DNA of 7,769 nucleotides. Source: JAAZDN01 sp964440875 (GTDB lineage: Bacteria; Bacillota_I; Bacilli_A; Erysipelotrichales; Erysipelotrichaceae). The stretch's first letter is position 1; each line of letters begins with the position of its first letter. The notes under the pieces are model-generated. The model did not search any database, had not been told where the DNA came from, and saw nothing but the letters and a program-made list of their open reading frames with translations. The DNA is taken from positions 1 to 7,769 of the forward strand of contig CAYTTS010000051.1 of assembly GCA_964440875.1 (NCBI GenBank), in the 5' to 3' direction. Below are positions 6,769 to 7,769 of the stretch, piece by piece. The translations under genes were made by a program, and so were the position numbers.

Positions 6769-7674
6769 ATGGAAAAGAAATTATCAGGATTAGATACAGA
6801 ACAAAGAAATCAAGATACGCTAGATTTAGATATACTAGATACAATTGATATTTTAAGAAAAATTAACAACGAAGATACTAAGGTACCATTAGCTGTTAGT
6901 AAAGCTTTAGATAATATTAGTGCACTAGTTGATGCAACATATGAAGCTTATAGTACTGGTGGAAGAATTATCTATATAGGAGCTGGAACATCAGGTAGAC
7001 TTGGAATATTAGATGCTGCAGAGTGTCCTCCTACATACGGAACAAGACCTGAGGATGTTGTTGCTCTTATAGCAGGTGGAGAAACAGCAATCTTTAAGGC
7101 AGTTGAAGGAGCTGAAGACTCAAGAGAGTTAGCAGTTGAAGACTTAAAAAACATTGAATTAAACGATAAAGATATAGTTATTGGACTTGCCGCTAGTGGA
7201 AGAACTCCATACGTAATGGGTGGATTAGAATATGCAAATGAAATTGGAGCAAAAACAGGATCTATTGCATGCGCAGCTGATTCACTACTTGCAACAGTAG
7301 CTCAGTATCCAGTTGAAGTTGTTGTTGGACCAGAAGCAGTAACAGGATCAACAAGAATGAAAGCAGGAACGGCACAAAAATTAGTATTAAATATGCTATC
7401 AACAACTGTAATGATCAAATCAGGTAAGGTATATGAAAACTTAATGATTGATGTACAAACAACAAACATTAAGTTAGTTGACCGTGCAGCAAGAATTGTT
7501 TCAGAAGCTGTCGGAGTTGACTTTGATACTGCAAAAGGATTACTTGAATCAAGCGATATGGATGTTAAAATTGCAATCCTAAAAGGATTAACAGATTCAA
7601 CAAACGAAGAAGCAAAAGAGTTATTAGCCAAAAACAATGGTAACGTTGCTAAAACTATCAGAGAAAATAAATAA
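6769..7674 (+). CDS. murQ: MurQ, N-acetylmuramic acid 6-phosphate etherase
   Basis: This 301-residue cytoplasmic enzyme splits the lactyl ether of MurNAc-6P, giving GlcNAc-6P and D-lactate. It has one SIS sugar-phosphate-binding domain (about 55-215). GAGTSGRLG is at 71-79 and DAAECPPT at 82-89. E85 and E116 (in VEGAED) correspond to the catalytic glutamates described for E. coli MurQ (83 and 114, a constant offset of two). GLAASGRTPY and GPEAVTGSTRMKAGTAQK (187-204) complete the signature. ATG 6769 is chosen because AGAGGTGG (6756-6763) lies five bases upstream; an in-frame GTG at 6742 has no such site. Length matches the family (about 300). It is the last gene of the run, 50 bases after EIIA, with no terminator of its own before the next promoter. 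Confidence 0.97.
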   Translation: MEKKLSGLDTEQRNQDTLDLDILDTIDILRKINNEDTKVPLAVSKALDNISALVDATYEAYSTGGRIIYIGAGTSGRLGILDAAECPPTYGTRPEDVVALIAGGETAIFKAVEGAEDSRELAVEDLKNIELNDKDIVIGLAASGRTPYVMGGLEYANEIGAKTGSIACAADSLLATVAQYPVEVVVGPEAVTGSTRMKAGTAQKLVLNMLSTTVMIKSGKVYENLMIDVQTTNIKLVDRAARIVSEAVGVDFDTAKGLLESSDMDVKIAILKGLTDSTNEEAKELLAKNNGNVAKTIRENK

Positions 7675-7687
7675 TTAATGAAAGCGG

Positions 7688-7715
7688 TTGACATTTATTG
7701 TGTATTTGTTATTAT
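7688..7715 (+). promoter_or_regulatory. Promoter of the next, off-window transcription unit
   Basis: TTGACA (7688-7693) and TATTAT (7710-7715) with a 16-base spacer match the left-end promoter in hexamers, spacing and distance to the RAT-like hairpin (10 bases from the -10 to the first paired base). The bases just upstream (TGAAAGCG) also resemble the left cre candidate, but with one extra G before the TTGACA. Transcription should start near 7722. Confidence 0.8.
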
Positions 7716-7725
7716 ATTGACATGA

Positions 7726-7751
7726 AGCGTGTCATCGCAAGAGCATTAGCT
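7726..7751 (+). promoter_or_regulatory. RAT-like hairpin, right copy
   Basis: It has the same fold as at 64-89: AGC 7726-7728 with GCU 7749-7751; loop G7729 against UUA 7746-7748; UG 7730-7731 with CA 7744-7745; loop UCA 7732-7734 against G7743; UC 7735-7736 with GA 7741-7742; and a GCAA tetraloop 7737-7740. Relative to the left copy, a G-C pair has become A-U and a U-A pair has become C-G, both preserving pairing. The core segments (65-97 and 7727-7759) agree at 27 of 33 bases. Confidence 0.68.
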
Positions 7752-7769
7752 GAAAAGAATATTTCTTTT
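7748..7769 (+). terminator. Leader terminator, truncated by the window edge
   Basis: The left arm 7748-7759 is followed by loop TAT (7760-7762) and the first seven bases of the right arm (7763-7769), all of which pair. By analogy with 86-121, the arm should finish just outside the window and be followed by a T run. Its foot overlaps the RAT-like hairpin, repeating the switch at the left end. Confidence 0.65.

Noticed and set aside
7679..7693. Second cre site at the right-end promoter
   Set aside because: The left half (TGAAAGCG) fits, but an extra G shifts the right half by one base, and cre half-site spacing is rigid. It is noted only as a remnant or weak site.
7722..7769. Leaderless short peptide beginning with ATG at the predicted transcription start, similar in translation to the left leader (RVI..ALAEK)
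   Set aside because: The left copy has no ATG at that position. The shared bases are better explained by the RNA hairpin and terminator, including the compensatory pair changes. Some differences are synonymous, but there are too few to argue for coding.

Overview
The window is an A+T-rich stretch with every gene on the + strand. It is packed almost end to end with genes for uptake and breakdown of N-acetylmuramic acid (MurNAc) or MurNAc-containing muropeptide sugars. Strong GGAGG-type ribosome binding sites, TTGACA/TATTAT promoters, U-tract hairpin terminators and a PRD antiterminator point to a low-GC Firmicute or a Mollicutes-related lineage. TGG is used for Trp, while TGA ends two genes (the first EIIA gene and mupG), so the genetic code is standard and the Mycoplasma/Spiroplasma code is excluded. 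I cannot name the species.

Layout. Positions 1-152 hold a promoter, a probable CcpA (cre) site over its -35, and a leader RNA with a small antiterminator-type hairpin overlapping a strong intrinsic terminator. A MurP-like PTS EIIBC gene follows (153-1580), closed by a hairpin (1589-1620). Next comes a tight gene run: a second EIIBC gene of the same length (1676-3103), a PHP-domain phosphoesterase (3118-3966), a divergent EIIA (3956-4393), a GlcT-type PRD antiterminator (4397-5224), mupG (5226-6275), a canonical EIIA (6272-6718) and murQ (6769-7674). Only 13 bases after murQ a second copy of the promoter plus antiterminator/terminator leader begins. The window ends inside its terminator hairpin.

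How the genes work together (inferred from the families). The EIIBC permeases lack EIIA domains, and the two free EIIA genes supply the missing phosphoryl carriers. Imported MurNAc-6P, or MurNAc-6P-GlcNAc, would be handled by MupG (6-phospho-N-acetylmuramidase) and MurQ (MurNAc-6P etherase), yielding GlcNAc-6P and D-lactate. The role of the PHP protein is unknown. No MurR-type (RpiR family) regulator is present; the GlcT-like protein is the only regulator in the window.

The most interesting result is that the leaders at the two ends fold into the same small hairpin with two asymmetric internal loops. They differ by two compensatory base-pair changes, and the hairpin competes with the terminator. 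This is the architecture of a ribonucleic antiterminator (RAT), so the antiterminator encoded mid-window probably controls both flanking units.
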